64,000 nt of DNA from Microthyrium microscopicum (taxonomy: Eukaryota > Ascomycota > Dothideomycetes > Microthyriales > Microthyriaceae): positions 682,001 to 746,000 of the forward strand of contig MU004241.1 of NCBI GenBank assembly GCA_010405405.1, given 5' to 3'. Under the pieces are notes generated by a model. That model was not told the DNA's origin. It saw only the letters and a list, made by a program, of their open reading frames with translations, and searched no databases. Shown here in pieces: positions 23,773 to 35,591 of the stretch (its first letter is position 1; each line of letters opens with the position of its first letter). The position numbers and the translations under genes are program-made.

Positions 23773-24369
23773 GAATGTGTTCTATAAAAGGGTGCTTCTT
23801 TTCGTGTGATGCTTCTATTTCGCCTTGCCACGCTGGTAGGGTTACACGACAGACGGGTCAAAGACGGGTCTCGCGTGGTTGTTTGTCGGATGGGTAAGAT
23901 TTGTTCGAGGGCCATGTCCCGTTGACGGTTCACGTTGATTGCCGTTGGACGGATGGTTGAAAGAGTTCCGGTTTTGGAATTGGGCGACCTGAGAAGATCA
24001 GAATTCCTGATATCGGGCCCACGTGGGCTTAAGGAGGCTTTTGCACCGCCGCAATGGATTGTGGATGAGAATAATTCATAAAAGGGGATTTTTTGAATGG
24101 TCGAATCGATTGAACGTGGTGACGCGGGTGTGAAGCAACCCTTCAAAGCGAGGCACCCTCAAATGTCAACCGCTTGAACATGAAAATGATGTCAAGGCAT
24201 CACAACTTGCTCTTGCCTATCATCTTAGCACTGCCGTCTCACGGCCGTTACCGTTTGCAAGTACTAGGAGGCTTTTGTCAAATCTCGCCAGAAACTACCT
24301 CCGCTCTCCCCAACCACCAAGCGCAGAGCAGTTCAACGCGAACAAACAGCATCTAGAAGTTCAGATCAG

Positions 24370-24411
24370 CGTAAAGCTTGTTGCCAACAGCTTCAAGCGT
24401 GAAGCTTTACG
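24370..24411. repeat. Inverted repeat, 10-bp stem, 22-nt loop
   Basis: The arms cgtaaagctt (24370-24379) and aagctttacg (24402-24411) are exactly complementary. No T-run follows on either strand, so it does not look like a terminator. Confidence 0.7.
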
Positions 24412-27400
24412 GACGCCTAGGGTCCAGTAGTCGGTTCCGCCTTCCAAGCCAATGAGAAATAGAACCAGTCCCGCGCCCACGTCTATGGAACGTCGCGCCG
24501 AAATTCCCCGTTGCAGTCCGGCGAACGCCATTGTTTTCTCGTTTGCAACTTTGGGCGGCCGCCAAACGTTGGTGCGCGGAAGCTGCCACTGGAGACGAAC
24601 AAACTTTCTAGCGCGGGTGCGCGGGAAGAAACTAACTAGGCGTGGGTGGGTTAAGAAGATGATCAGACAACTTTTGGATAGTGAGAGATGATGGGAAAGA
24701 GAAGACAACCCCCATGGAAAAAAGGGTGGATCATCGCGATTATTCCCAATGGGAATGGGGGTGAGGGAGCAAAGAATGGGCTGTTTGGCGTCAAGAGAGG
24801 CGCGCGCGGGAGGAGGGTGATCGTTGACGGGCCGGCTGGGGGTTTAATCTCCTCGTTGAGTTGATCTGAATCAAAGAGTGGGAGTGGGAAATTGCGGTTT
24901 GGTGGGTGTAGGCTAGTTTCACCTTTGTCTTGATGATTGGGTTTGGTATTTTGATATATCTTCTTTTTTTGATAAGTTGATAATCAGTGAAGAGTTGCGG
25001 CAATACGGAACATCGGCGCGTTAAAGAGAGAAGTACAAGGAATACAAACACCTCAAGTTGGTGTAGATTGCTACTGCGATTCGAACCAGTATTTCATTAC
25101 GAAAGGAAACTATTATCAAATGGCATAAATCTAGACCAACGTTATCGCCGAGCAAGTCAAGTTTGGGCTTGTCCAATGGCCGCAATTTCGGAAGAGCTTA
25201 AAAGTCGCGTAGCGCCTCTCTAAGGCTGTCTAAGCTGACACTTTACAAGCCAAAGTTAAATTCAACGCCAACAAGGCTGGAGCCTTGCGACTTGACATGT
25301 TCCTGGCCTCGGACTACTGAACCTGGTCGTATCATCTCATGTACCCCAGAGTCCTAACTACCTAGGCACCTAGGGCACTTGCGAACATCCCAGGCTACCT
25401 TGCAAGTGTTCGTAATAGATCATATAAGTTTGTGGCAGTACAATGTTCACGATACAAGTTCTCAGACATCTAGTAGATTGCAAAGAGCCTGTGACTGAAC
25501 ACTCTAGGGCGAAACAGACCAGGTTTCGCTGTGAAAGCAAATTTGGGTACGAAGAAATAGTTTCGCGTAATTGCATAAAGTTAAAGCTCTGGGATTAGGT
25601 AGTGTTAAGAATATGAGTAAGACTTTCAAAGCCCTTGGGCAATACTATGACGACTCGATATTTAGGAGATATACCGAGAATTCAAAGTCTTGATACAAGA
25701 TATGAGGGTACAACCTTACTTTGCCAATAAAAAATGTCCACCACAATGATTGTTGGACGGAGCGCATGTCATACATTGAAACGCATTCAAACAAACCTTG
25801 TTGTAAACGATGGTCGCGTGGACGGCAAGGTCGCCCTGCGTCTCACAGTGTCATTGCTTGTAGGGATATGTCTTCGCAATACCAGTTTTGTGTTCTGATT
25901 CCTGAATTGCGCACCCGAGCCAAGACAGGGGACGGAAATGACTCGACTCGCAAGAGGCAACCTGACAGGAAGATCAATATATGGAATTGTCGCGATTGGT
26001 AGTAAGAGGATTATTTGAAGGATGTGGATCTGGAGTAATATAGTGTGGTTCGGTACCTGGTCTGGATAGCTTTATTGGTAAATAAGCACGGAAAGCGAAA
26101 CGTGGAATTTATATTGCTGGTGCAAGATCGTACATGAGCCGCATGGTTCTAGCGTCATTCTAGAAGTCCCAGCGCTCAGGGTTGCAACCAAACTTGCTGC
26201 TGTGCTCCGATGGCTCCTTTTGCTACGGACCATATAGCGGAAATGGATGCGACGGGATTCATATAGACAGACAACCAAGTCGTCCAAATTATGCACGTTA
26301 TGGGACACCGGCAAGGAGAAACAAGGCGATATCTGAGGAAACACGGAATAACTGCTCTTTGACAGGCATGAATGCATTATCAAGTCGCTTTCTGGAACAC
26401 AATTTGTAAAAAGGCCGAGGATGACAATGGTTTTGCTTTGGCCAAAAATCAGGGAGTTGTGCGAGCTGAGAGATTTCGAAGATTTGATCATTCCATATTT
26501 ACTTTTCTAAAGTAAGGAATACGAGAAGATATACCTTGGTAGGCTAAAGGATCACCGGCGGTGTTAACCGATTTGACTTCAATAAAAGAATCAGTATCAA
26601 ATCCGCTGGTCCCCAGTCCCCACTGGTGCAGGCAAGAATCTCCGTGAAGCATTTCCATCATTCCAGGGGTGGGCGAGTGGCTTTCACAATACGATCTGTG
26701 CAGGCCACGGTTGTTATGGAGAGTGTTGGTACTTTTCTCCTTATGTCTCCCAGCCGTTGGTACCTGTGGCTTGCATCAACCAAAGATCCAGTGACTTAAC
26801 GTGGTTCGGAGAGAAGCCGCATGTCATCGGAGAATTTTGTTGCGCGTCGCCATACAATGCGACTTGTGGATGTTTTCAGGGTAAGGAGCATATCCAGCGC
26901 ATATCCGAGACAGCATCGATAGAAATTGATTGCCAAATTGGCGATCGAATAGCAGCTCATTATATGGGTGTTTTTTTGCATTACTTTGGTAGGCTAAAAG
27001 TCATGACCTAAAAAAAGTACGAGATAGTGATTTAGACGCCGCCACAGTAAATTTACGCAAAGAGGCAATGAAAGACCAGGGTACAAATTGTAATCCCACC
27101 GTCTTGGACTCACCATGACAGTGACACCAAACAAAGTGTTTCCAGTCTTTTTGCCATCTGTCTCTGCATCTGTAGAGGCTGGCAGCTGGCTGAGCACTCA
27201 CCACGCTAGAAACATCTGTGGACGGTCAATGTGCAGCCCAAACCGAGACTTTCCAGAAGCCAATTCCATCCCCACTATTTCCCGTTGGCGGCATCTCTTC
27301 CGCGAGCACCGGCGTGCTTTTTAGACTCTTTCTTGACACTTTGTGGACAAGTGATTCGATCACTCAATCTTTAGCACAAGGTAAGGCGTAGAAGTGGCTA

Positions 27401-29348
27401 TGGACCCGCTGGGTTACCGCATGCCGTGGACGAGTCAAGATCTGCTTGCTCGACGTCGTACAGCTCTACATTTACGTTATTTTGTTGATTGATATTCCCA
27501 AAGAATCCGACACCCGCGGCTCAGCATGGCCAAGTGCGAGCACAAAGTTCATTACTTTTTAGAAACCCTTGGACGTTCATGTTGAGCAATATTGACTCGT
27601 CCAACTCGACGCGAGGCGATTTGTAGAAATTAACCTCGCTTCAATTCCAAAAGGAGATGCAGATGGCAAATACATAGGGGGTTGGTTTGTTGACAGATGA
27701 CCTTGACAGAAAGCAGAGTCGTTTCTTGCAACCAACAAAATTTTGTTTCAGCGTGGGTTAAGGAGTAAATTCAGCCGTTATTCCAACAACCACGCAAAGT
27801 TGCCAATTCAAGGGTTTTAGTCGATCGGCCCGTAGCCATTGGCAGCGCTGGAAAGGCCGATTAAGGCAATGTTACAGGGTGATTGGTTCGCAGACAGAAG
27901 GCGATCACAGCCGCATCCCAGGCGGCCGAGGCGATGAGTCTAACGCGGATCGTATCGACCAAATATTCAACCTCTCAGGTCGCGCAAACGAAGACGAGAA
28001 TTGTCGACTCGATAGCTTGTATAGTACAACCGGTGGTTGCTCAGACTGCGGGAAGTTGATTAGTTTTGCCGCAGTCCCTAACGGATTGCGTTTGGATAAG
28101 CTTGATAGATTGATTGTACCGCAGTAGTAGCCAAAGAAACTTCCATACGCATCTAAATGTTGTTCTACTGGCGTACCTGCATGTCCGCTGCAGCAGGCCG
28201 GGGCCGTCTGCGCGGACAGTTTTCAAGGGCAATCAGCCACATCCACAGCTTTGGGTTACAGGCATCAAATCTGGTTGACTGGCTAGATTGGAATCGACCA
28301 GAGGCAAGAGAAACTCCAACCAGCGCAAAGGCACTGCTTTGGATGGCAAGACAACTTCTCAGTCACAATTATCAAAGCCTACAAGAGCCCCAGGGGAACA
28401 CGGAAGGATTTCCGGTGAAGGGGTAGGCCCTGGAAGGCTTGAAGTACCGCAAGCCATTGGGGCGTTGGGGAGAGTTGCGATCAGAAAAGAAAGCAAGGTG
28501 TAAGAAGCCCAACTCTAAGACTCAGGTCCGTGATCTGACCCAGCCTGGAGGACCTGGCGTGCTTGGGATGTGAGAGTGATCCAACACATCCCAACTGGGC
28601 AAACAAGACAGGGACGCTGGTGGACAGGGAACTAAAAGGAGACGCTGTGAAACAATGCGCGGCCGGCGGCATGGTCGGTCGCCGGGACGTCATGTCGAAA
28701 AAAGCATTCAATTTCGATGGTGTCTCGCGTTGAACCTTGGAACTTTTGTGTGTTGCATCCGGTGGAAAGGGGTCTAGTAGTATGCTTTTTGCGTGGAGCC
28801 TTTTTTTTGAGCTTTGGGCGTTGTTGAGCTTTGAGCCTGTGAGCCTTTACGCCTCTAATTCTACGGGTACTCTCTAAAAGCTGATCCAGCTAATATAATA
28901 ATATAATCTTTGGCTCTGCCTACTATTTTTTTGTTGTAACATTCCTTTCATCCTCTCTCCAAACTCGTCCTCCTATCCATCTCTCCATCTCCCCATAATC
29001 CCAATCCAAGGTACCATATTTGGCCTACTTTCGCGCCCAACGAGTCTATCCCATCCCTCTGCATACCTCAGCTCCCTCGACTGTACCCTCGCCACCTCCC
29101 TTGCCATACGCCTATTCCAGCGCTCTTGCGACGCCCACTATCTGTACTGGTACATCCCACTCAAAGGCTTCTTCGACTCATCAATCAGTCAACGGCATCT
29201 TGCGCCCCTGTTCCTCGCGAGACTATAAAGCCTTGCCATATCCTTCTGTATGGGCAACTCACTTCCCAACACCACAATAGCTTCTCCACGAGCCAGTCTC
29301 GATTGTACGTTTTTCGCATTACAGACCTGTTTCAGAACGACCTCTAAC

Positions 29349-29378
29349 ATGAACAAGATCCATCCACATCCACAATGA
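29349..29378 (+). CDS. Candidate uORF (9 codons) upstream of a micro-ORF
   Basis: ATG at 29349 reads MNKIHPHPQ and stops at TGA 29376-29378. That TGA overlaps the ATG of the next small ORF (29375-29377) as ATGA. It sits in a CT-rich, probably transcribed region. Too short to prove by sequence alone. Confidence 0.3.
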   Translation: MNKIHPHPQ

Positions 29379-29464
29379 TTGTCAGAGAATCAGAAAGCAT
29401 CAATATGGGTCGCGGAGCCTATGATACAACAGGCACACCCAAACCGCCTCCACCGCCAAAATAA
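29375..29464 (+). CDS. Candidate 29-aa microprotein ending in Pro run
   Basis: A 29-residue ORF, MIVRESESINMGRG then AYDTTGTPKPPPPPK. It has a good start context (A at -3) and a compact, non-random composition with GRGAYDTTGTPKP and five prolines near the end. A second in-frame ATG at 29405 would give 19 residues. No larger gene occurs within several kilobases on either side, yet the surroundings look transcribed: AT-rich promoter near 28890, CT-rich leader, T-rich tail. I do not recognise it. It could be the product of a microprotein gene, or a chance ORF in a noncoding RNA. Confidence 0.35.
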   Translation: MIVRESESINMGRGAYDTTGTPKPPPPPK

Positions 29465-31176
29465 ATGTAGTCATTGCATCGTCGACCGTTGGGAAGCATT
29501 CCTCTTTTCTGCTGCAGCACTGTCGATTTGCGCGCTTCGTCGATAGCCTCCAAAGTTAACCGCGGGCTGCTCTGTCGGTACTGGTACGTCTCCCCTGCGC
29601 AAGCCTCTGATCGTTATTCGCTATCTGCGAAAGAATGACATACGATATCTTGCATCTCTACATCGAGTCATCATAATGCTGACTGTTTAATCCAGGCCTC
29701 GCACGATAACGTATATGCAGTAGCTGCGCCTCGTTCCTCATCTTCAAGCTCGATTCTTTACACCCTATCATCAACTCGCCTTTCGTCCCGCGCTTCCCGT
29801 AATTTCTACACACATCCATCGGTCTCCTTCCAACATCTTTTACCCATACTTTGCCTTCGAGCCTTTCTTCGACTCACACAATGTTGCCACTAGGATCCCG
29901 GCAGCGCACCAGATGGCTGCCTATTTTCGACGATTAGACTTTATTTGCTGTTCGCTCTAATACCCCTTTCGCATCTGTTTCAGTATACCTGTACAAGTAC
30001 ATCAGCACTTTACGATTTGCCAGGGTCACCCCTTTTTCGCGGATTCATTGGATCACATCCTGGACTGTCACCGGTCTTATCCGACTAGGTTTCTTTTCTC
30101 ATTACGGCGTTACATCAGCATAGACACGGACTGCTCATGCATGGAATTATCAAAAAATTGGGACGGGTCTTGTTTTTTGAGCTTTTACGCTTCAGCCAGC
30201 AATTGGTATTTTGTCTTGCTTCGTACACTATTTGTAACTCTACCCACGTATTTGTGGTACTATAGACTCTGTTTCTCGAGCTCACGCTCAATCTTGTCGT
30301 TGGTTGCTTTGGCATGCTTGGGAGTCATTGTACTGCGAAGCATTTGGCGCTAGGAATATGCTGTTTTTGGCTTTTTTATGCAATGTTCAACTTTTAGAGC
30401 TCGGGCTGACCTTGATGGTCTGCTTTTGCTCTACGGATTTTGTTGAGCGTTGAATCGATTAAACCAAGGGACTGTAATACTCTACGCCGGAGCGTAATTA
30501 TACCCAAGTGGCGTTCATTTTCCCGGCCTGTACAAGATACCACAACTTACATGTAATGAATCAATCAAAGTTATTGGAGAATTTGAAAACTTGCTTAATT
30601 CGAATCCAATGTTTCTCGTCATATCAAACATTTTTCATGTAGTACTTCTATTGGCTTTCAATGGTTGCTACTCATCCAAGTCTCTGCCTAGTACAAATAA
30701 TCGATCGCGAAGATAAGCTTGTGGTCATCAGCTCGTTAATGGCAATAACTTGTAGTAGAAGATGGGACGTGATATAAGCGCGGATGATGGGCAACTATAA
30801 GCGACCTACGAGCGCAGTTTCCTATTTAAGCCATAGGGAAGTAGAACCGGCGTTTAAAGGGTTTGGCTTGGCAAGAGCTTCAACGTTCAATTTACAACTT
30901 GCTGCCCCACGACCACCAACGCTCCCACCCACCACCACGACCTTGACCTCCTTACTGTCTATCAATCAAAACCTCCCGTATCAACTCTTCCATTTGTCCA
31001 ATCTGATCTCCTCCCAACGACTCTGTTCTGCGTTCTTTATTCCCTCCCGTCTCGCGTCCGCTGACCAGCTATTCCCCCGCTCTCCAATCCGATCCCACTC
31101 TTACCGCCCACCCCTCGTCGTGTCTTACCCTCTTTACCACACATCCCAATAATCACACAAACACCTATCCGTCACC
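29465..31176. other. Probable transcribed tail and ARC16 promoter
   Basis: No gene-like ORF. 29465-30400 is T/C-rich and resembles an untranslated region. 30880-31176 is very C-rich (accaccaacgctcccacccaccaccacg) and is the leader of ARC16, whose ATG is at 31177. Confidence 0.45.
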
Positions 31177-32177
31177 ATGTCAGTCACCAACTGGCGCACT
31201 ATCAACATCGATGCTCTGGACCCTGACTCGCCCTACAACTTTGACCTGTCCACGCTCACCCCCTCTGTCCTACCGATCGCTTCGTCTGAAGTCCAGAGCA
31301 CCGCAAACCAAATACGTCAACTTTTGCGTGGGGGTGATGGCGAAGGAGCATTGAGAGGCGCGCTCGACACGGCGCCATATGGCGCGGATGAGCGAGGCAA
31401 GGTGCGTTCTTTTTCTGTTTCGACTTTACAATGGAAATACTATGATGGAATACAGCTCCGTGGACATACAGCTGCGACAGCAGAAAAGAAAGCTTGGTGT
31501 TTCAGCGCCGCTTGGGTCTAAAATTAAGCCGCAACTTGATTTTCTTTGAGCAGTTCGGCGGCTGGTCGTTATGGACGCTGCTCCAAAAGAACATTTAATT
31601 GGTGTCTAATTACGACGCCCATTATACTCGTCTGCCATTTATCATTGGTCAAGCTTGTTGAAAAGAAAGATGAGGCTGACCAAGCTTCCGCTCTAGGAAA
31701 TTCACCTTGCAGCTGTCATTGAGATTCTGCAGTCAATCCGACAGTCTGAAATGACGCCAATATTGAACCGAATCTATGGATCAGAGGGCGGTTCGGAAGC
31801 ATTGGATGTTCTAATGAAGTACATGTATGTTTCTCGACTGTGATTTCTGATATGGCGAGCGACCTCTAACCATTTCGACTCCTTCTTGATTTCTAACTGA
31901 CAGCTCCAACAGTTGCAGGGGAATGGCTCAACACTCTTCGCCAGGCTCGGCAGTCTCCTCTCCCCAGGCAACGGGGTTCTCACAAATGGGATCAAGAAAT
32001 CTTGGAGGAGGTGAGGGTAGTGGCCAAATGAGTGTCCTACTAAGCTGGCATGAGAAGGTGAGTTGTTTTGCTGCTGATCCCAGGTAGGCTTGTACTAATG
32101 ATATGCGTTAATAGGTCGTAGAGGTCGCTGGCCTTGGTTGCATCATGCGAGTAATGACAGATCGTAGAACAGTATGA
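31177..32177 (+). CDS. ARC16: Arp2/3 complex 16-kDa subunit (ARPC5)
   Basis: A subunit of the seven-protein Arp2/3 complex, which nucleates branched actin at endocytic sites and hyphal tips. Exons 31177-31401, 31697-31824, 31919-32057 and 32115-32177 give 184 aa, slightly longer than typical ARPC5 (about 150-160). Family landmarks are WRTINIDALDPDSPYNFD, RQLLRGGDGEGALRGAL, EIHLAAVIEILQSIRQSEM, ILNRIYGSEGGSEALDVLMKY, MSVLLSWHEK and VVEVAGLGCIMRVMTDRRTV at the end. A Ser/Gly/Gln-rich insert (about residues 120-150) explains the length. Intron 1 is long (295 nt). The acceptor of exon 3 is chosen (ttgcag at 31918) because the earlier AG breaks the frame. Confidence 0.94.
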
Positions 32178-33445
32178 ATAGATATAGAGATGATTTCACG
32201 ATATCATACCTACCAATGATGGCCAGCCGAATTATGGCTCTTGTCAATAGCAGCCAGCTCTACACTGAGCTCAAAACTGGTGGTTTAGCACACAACAGCT
32301 GGAGTAAAGCATGTTATGATATTAATGCAACAATGCTAAAACGCTATCTTGAATGGATAATCACTCACATGAGAGCCAGTTCTACAATCTCTTGCAGACA
32401 ACTAGACTTGGCTCTGCAAGCTTGATCGGATTTGATGGTGTTCGTAGTTCTGTTAAGATACTCTATTGCCCGCAAAGTCTCGTACTGGAACACCAACATC
32501 AGTCAATCAGTCCGCCACATCTACCACCATCATTCAAAACCTTACAAATAGGCTAAAACTAGATGATTTTTGTTCCTCTCCAAGCCCAATATGGTTTTAT
32601 CTCCAATATCCCAATACCGACTTTTGACTTTTCTGATCGACAAAACCGTTCGCCAAAGCATGTGCCCAGTCACAAATATCGCTCAACGTCGCTCGATTTC
32701 GGTCAAGGTAGATTTGAAATCAGCGTCCCAAAATTCATGACTTTATCATACTAGTTTTCCCAAAAATTGTGCTGTTAATATGTGATGCCGCAGTGACAAT
32801 TGAGCTCTGCTGAGCTAGGCTCTCACAGTCGGCATCTGCAGTAACTTATCAAAGTCACGGTTACTTGCATGCGGAGGCGTCAATAACTGGATATATACTA
32901 AAACACTGCAAACATTTTCTCAGGGAAGTTGCTGAAAACTATTCGATCCTGACAAGACCTTGTCGTCACCTTGTTGACATAATGTCTTGTCACCTTCCCT
33001 TTTTGCTAAGGGTACTTGTTCGATTCTGGTTAGGGTGGTCATTCTTGTTGCTTGGTTTGTTGTTTTTGAGTTGATAGAAAGCTCGGAAATAATGTTTTTA
33101 CCTTGATGTCCTTTTTTGATTCGACGAAAGGCTCAAGGGCTGGCTGTGATCGCTGTTTTGCCAGGAAAAGGTGTTGATTCTACTCACTTCTCTTTGCATC
33201 GGCGAGATGGATTTTATAAACACCGAGACCTGAGGTCAGTTTATATTGTATTGAGTTGGTCATCTCTGTCGGGTTTTCAATTAACATCATACACTCGTTA
33301 TGTTTTTTCTCAATATCCTCTATTCCTATCAAGCAGTCTGTTCAACTCAACATTTCCTACTACCTTAAATAACCAACTTTCCACCTCAACGGCAACCACA
33401 TAACACAATATCCTAGAATTGCCGATTATGCAATTCTCCCAATCT
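32178..33445. other. Intergenic, nothing recognised
   Basis: Holds the 3' region of ARC16 and downstream sequence of the first cysteine-rich gene. Only short AT-rich ORFs without family features. Confidence 0.45.
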
Positions 33446-33852
33446 TTAGTCGTTACAAGAGCACCCACGATAGTTCTTTGTACAACGATTGCCGGAGCCA
33501 TTGCAACCATTCGCGTTGCATTTCCCAGTGTTTTTGCCGCAGCCATAGCCGCAAGGACATCCACGCCACTGACCCTTTGAAAATGTTAGAAGACATTACG
33601 TATGGTATCAAAGTTGGAGCGTAAACGCTTACCGCAGTGCAAGTAATTCCACCAGGACTCTTGTCGCCAGCACAGCCATTCTCATAGCAGTTACTAGATG
33701 CCGTGTTAGCAGAAGGAAATATGGTGATAAGACAGAGTAACTTGCCCGTTGACAGTTCCGCAAAGGATGGCCTCAATGGAGGTATCGGTAGGGGTTGCTA
33801 TGGCAGATGATGCGAGCATTGCTGCTGCGAAAATAACTTGTGAGAGACGCAT
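33446..33852 (-). CDS. Small secreted 12-cysteine protein, copy A
   Basis: Exons 33852-33746, 33693-33633 and 33574-33446 give 98 aa. A signal peptide (MRLSQVIFAAAMLASSAIAT) precedes a mature chain with 12 cysteines. Motifs run NCYENGC, GGITCTAGQWRGCPCGYGCG, GKCNANGC, NRCTKNYRGCSCND. It is therefore probably exported and disulfide-bonded. Effector-like or cell-wall roles are guesses. Intron 1 needs a GC donor (GG|gcaagt). The nearby GT (gggcaa|gttact) would put a TAA directly after the join, while the GC donor keeps the cysteine pattern. Intron 2 is GT-AG with tctaac before the acceptor. The start is the only ATG giving a signal peptide. Copy B has exactly the same exon lengths (107, 61, 129). 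Confidence 0.85.
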
Positions 33853-35171
33853 TGTGGGTTGGGTAGCCGAGTATCGTAGTGTGAAGCGGCTGAATGTGTG
33901 TGCTGGGCTACTGTCAATGAGGAGATACCATCCCCTTCTTATAGTGCTTCCGAGCAATTATGGGTCTCTTAGAGATATCAGACGATTACACACGAGATCA
34001 CATATAAGCGAAGATATAGTGAATCATGAGATATACTTCTAGGTTCTTGTGTCACAAGCCGTAAGCACTACGAGCCTGTGCTCCCTCAAGCATACGGTAT
34101 GAAGTATACGTCTTAGCATTGTGGATATCTGAAGTGGCATTTAACCTCACTGTTGCGAGCTTTGAATGGCAGTAATCTATAACTTTGAGACAAAGCACTT
34201 GCATCGCAGCCAGCAGTTAAGAAATTACGACTAGATCATCTAGTAGAGGCTGCTATCGTGTTTAATGTATTTGAGTACCGGCCATTCTTGCTCGGCGCTG
34301 TTCTCGGCGGTGCATCTGTTGTGGAATTCTTATATCATGTAGCACATTCCATCCCGGGCTAGGCCTGTTGATATCAGCAGCTATGCTATCAACTTCGGTC
34401 CAACTCATGGCTAGTACGGCCAAGATCAAATCGTATCATTCGATGTAAAGCATATGGCCTTGTGGTTACGAGTTCCACAGCATGAAGTAGGTACTCAAGA
34501 GAACTGATTGGTAACATATCTCAGGTATTGTTCAACGCGCATATTCATAATCGATACAGGATGTGGATGTAAGTTAGTATCGTAGAATAATTTATTAGAA
34601 CACGTGTCTATAGAGCCAGTTCATGGTGTGTAACAATATCAACAAACTCAGTAGTTAGTATAGACTCATCTAATGACTACTGATCTGTCCACCTCATGAG
34701 CTAAGCTAGAAGCCAATGTATGATAGTAACACCAAGTAGCACAAGCTCCAGTTCTTGAGTTACTATCACACAACACTTCAGCTTACAACCTGCCTATGTG
34801 GAGGCAATGTAAGCGAGATCACACAAAACCCCAAGGATATACTGTACCCGTCCCGTTGAAGGGACCATAAGCGAGAGCAACCGGCAAGAAAATTTTGATG
34901 AAATTCAAGCAAAGTGAATCGGCGAAATAGTGAAGGTAAACGGACTATCAGGTCTGCCAAGCTCTGAGGTTCCCTAAGAGAAGATGTGATGAATACATCG
35001 TTTATATTCTTCCATCACGACCCTGATACATAAGTTGTGTCTGATTCACAAGAAACGCCCTTATCGTCTCCAAATCTCGACAAGCTTAACAGCAACTTCT
35101 TTACCATAGCCTTTCAAGACAAAACAACTTCTTCTCATCTCCAACCCCTACTTCCTGAAGCATCCAACATT
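33853..35171. other. Promoter of copy A and duplicated flank
   Basis: No gene. The first 200 bases hold the promoter of the cysteine-rich gene ending at 33852. The rest is upstream flank with counterparts beyond copy B. Confidence 0.5.
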
Positions 35172-35591
35172 CTAATCCTCACAAGAGCACCCACGATAAG
35201 CCTTAGTACAGCGATTCGCTACTCCTTCACAATTATTCGAACCACACTTCCCAACAGTCTTCCCACAATCATATCCGCAGGGACATCCTTTCCATTGACC
35301 CTGCCTTTCATCAGTATAACATACTAATCTGGGTGTCATGGGATGTGCTTACTGCAGTACAGGTAAGTCCACCGGGGCCTTGGTCGCCGGCACAACCATT
35401 TTCGTTGCAGTTTCTATATAGTTTGTTAGCAAAGGACGTTGAAGAAGCGAGTCGCTAAAGGGGTCGGGAGTGGAAATGACTTGCCCATTGATGCTTCCGC
35501 AAAGAATGGCTTCGATGGAGGTGTCCGCGGGTGCGGCTAGAGTTGAGGTTGCGAGCATGGCTGCTGTAAAGAGGATCTGGGAAAAACGCAT
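35172..35591 (-). CDS. Small secreted 12-cysteine protein, copy B
   Basis: Exons 35591-35485, 35413-35353 and 35300-35172 give 98 aa. The signal peptide is MRFSQILFTAAMLATSTLAA. The mature part keeps all 12 cysteines of copy A: NCNENGC, GGLTCTAGQWKGCPCGYDCG, GKCGSNNC, NRCTKAYRGCSCED. The segment TDTSIEAILCG in A is DTSIEAILCG here too, so the short pro-region is highly conserved. Intron 1 again reads GG|gcaagt and ends atatag; using the GT three bases downstream loses the cysteine frame. Changes between A and B are concentrated in non-cysteine residues. Function is unknown; secretion and disulfide bonding are inferred. Confidence 0.85.

Larger units (their letters stand above)
22917..29348. 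other. 6.4-kb region without a recognisable gene
   Basis: Only short ORFs with unnatural composition on both strands, and no family motif in any frame. It contains a 26-bp palindrome (23747-23772), a 10-bp stem inverted repeat (24370-24411) and a 13-bp direct repeat, ttggtaggctaaa, near 26536 and 26984. The right end, from about 28900, is AT-rich and then strongly CT-rich, as in a promoter and transcribed leader. Such long spacing in moulds often surrounds heavily regulated or noncoding-RNA genes, but this is inference. Confidence 0.45.

Noticed and set aside
23694-24146. 150-codon open frame on the minus strand
   Set aside because: Composition is Arg/Ser/Thr-rich without hydrophobic core, no family motif, no splice context, and it spans the palindrome; likely chance.
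24361-24529. Minus-strand ORF of 56 residues from an ATG, with one hydrophobic stretch
   Set aside because: Short, no homologous pattern, overlaps a hairpin, no promoter-like sequence; not enough to call a gene.
26534-26996. Direct repeat ttggtaggctaaa containing the XlnR-like GGCTAAA
   Set aside because: Two 13-base copies 450 bp apart with no nearby carbohydrate gene; too short to claim regulation.
29020-29280. Pro/Ser-rich ORF on the plus strand
   Set aside because: No ATG start and the composition simply reflects CT-rich leader sequence.
30048-30353. ORF of about 100 codons with hydrophobic parts, plus strand
   Set aside because: Starts from TTG, no family features, T-rich sequence typical of an untranslated region.
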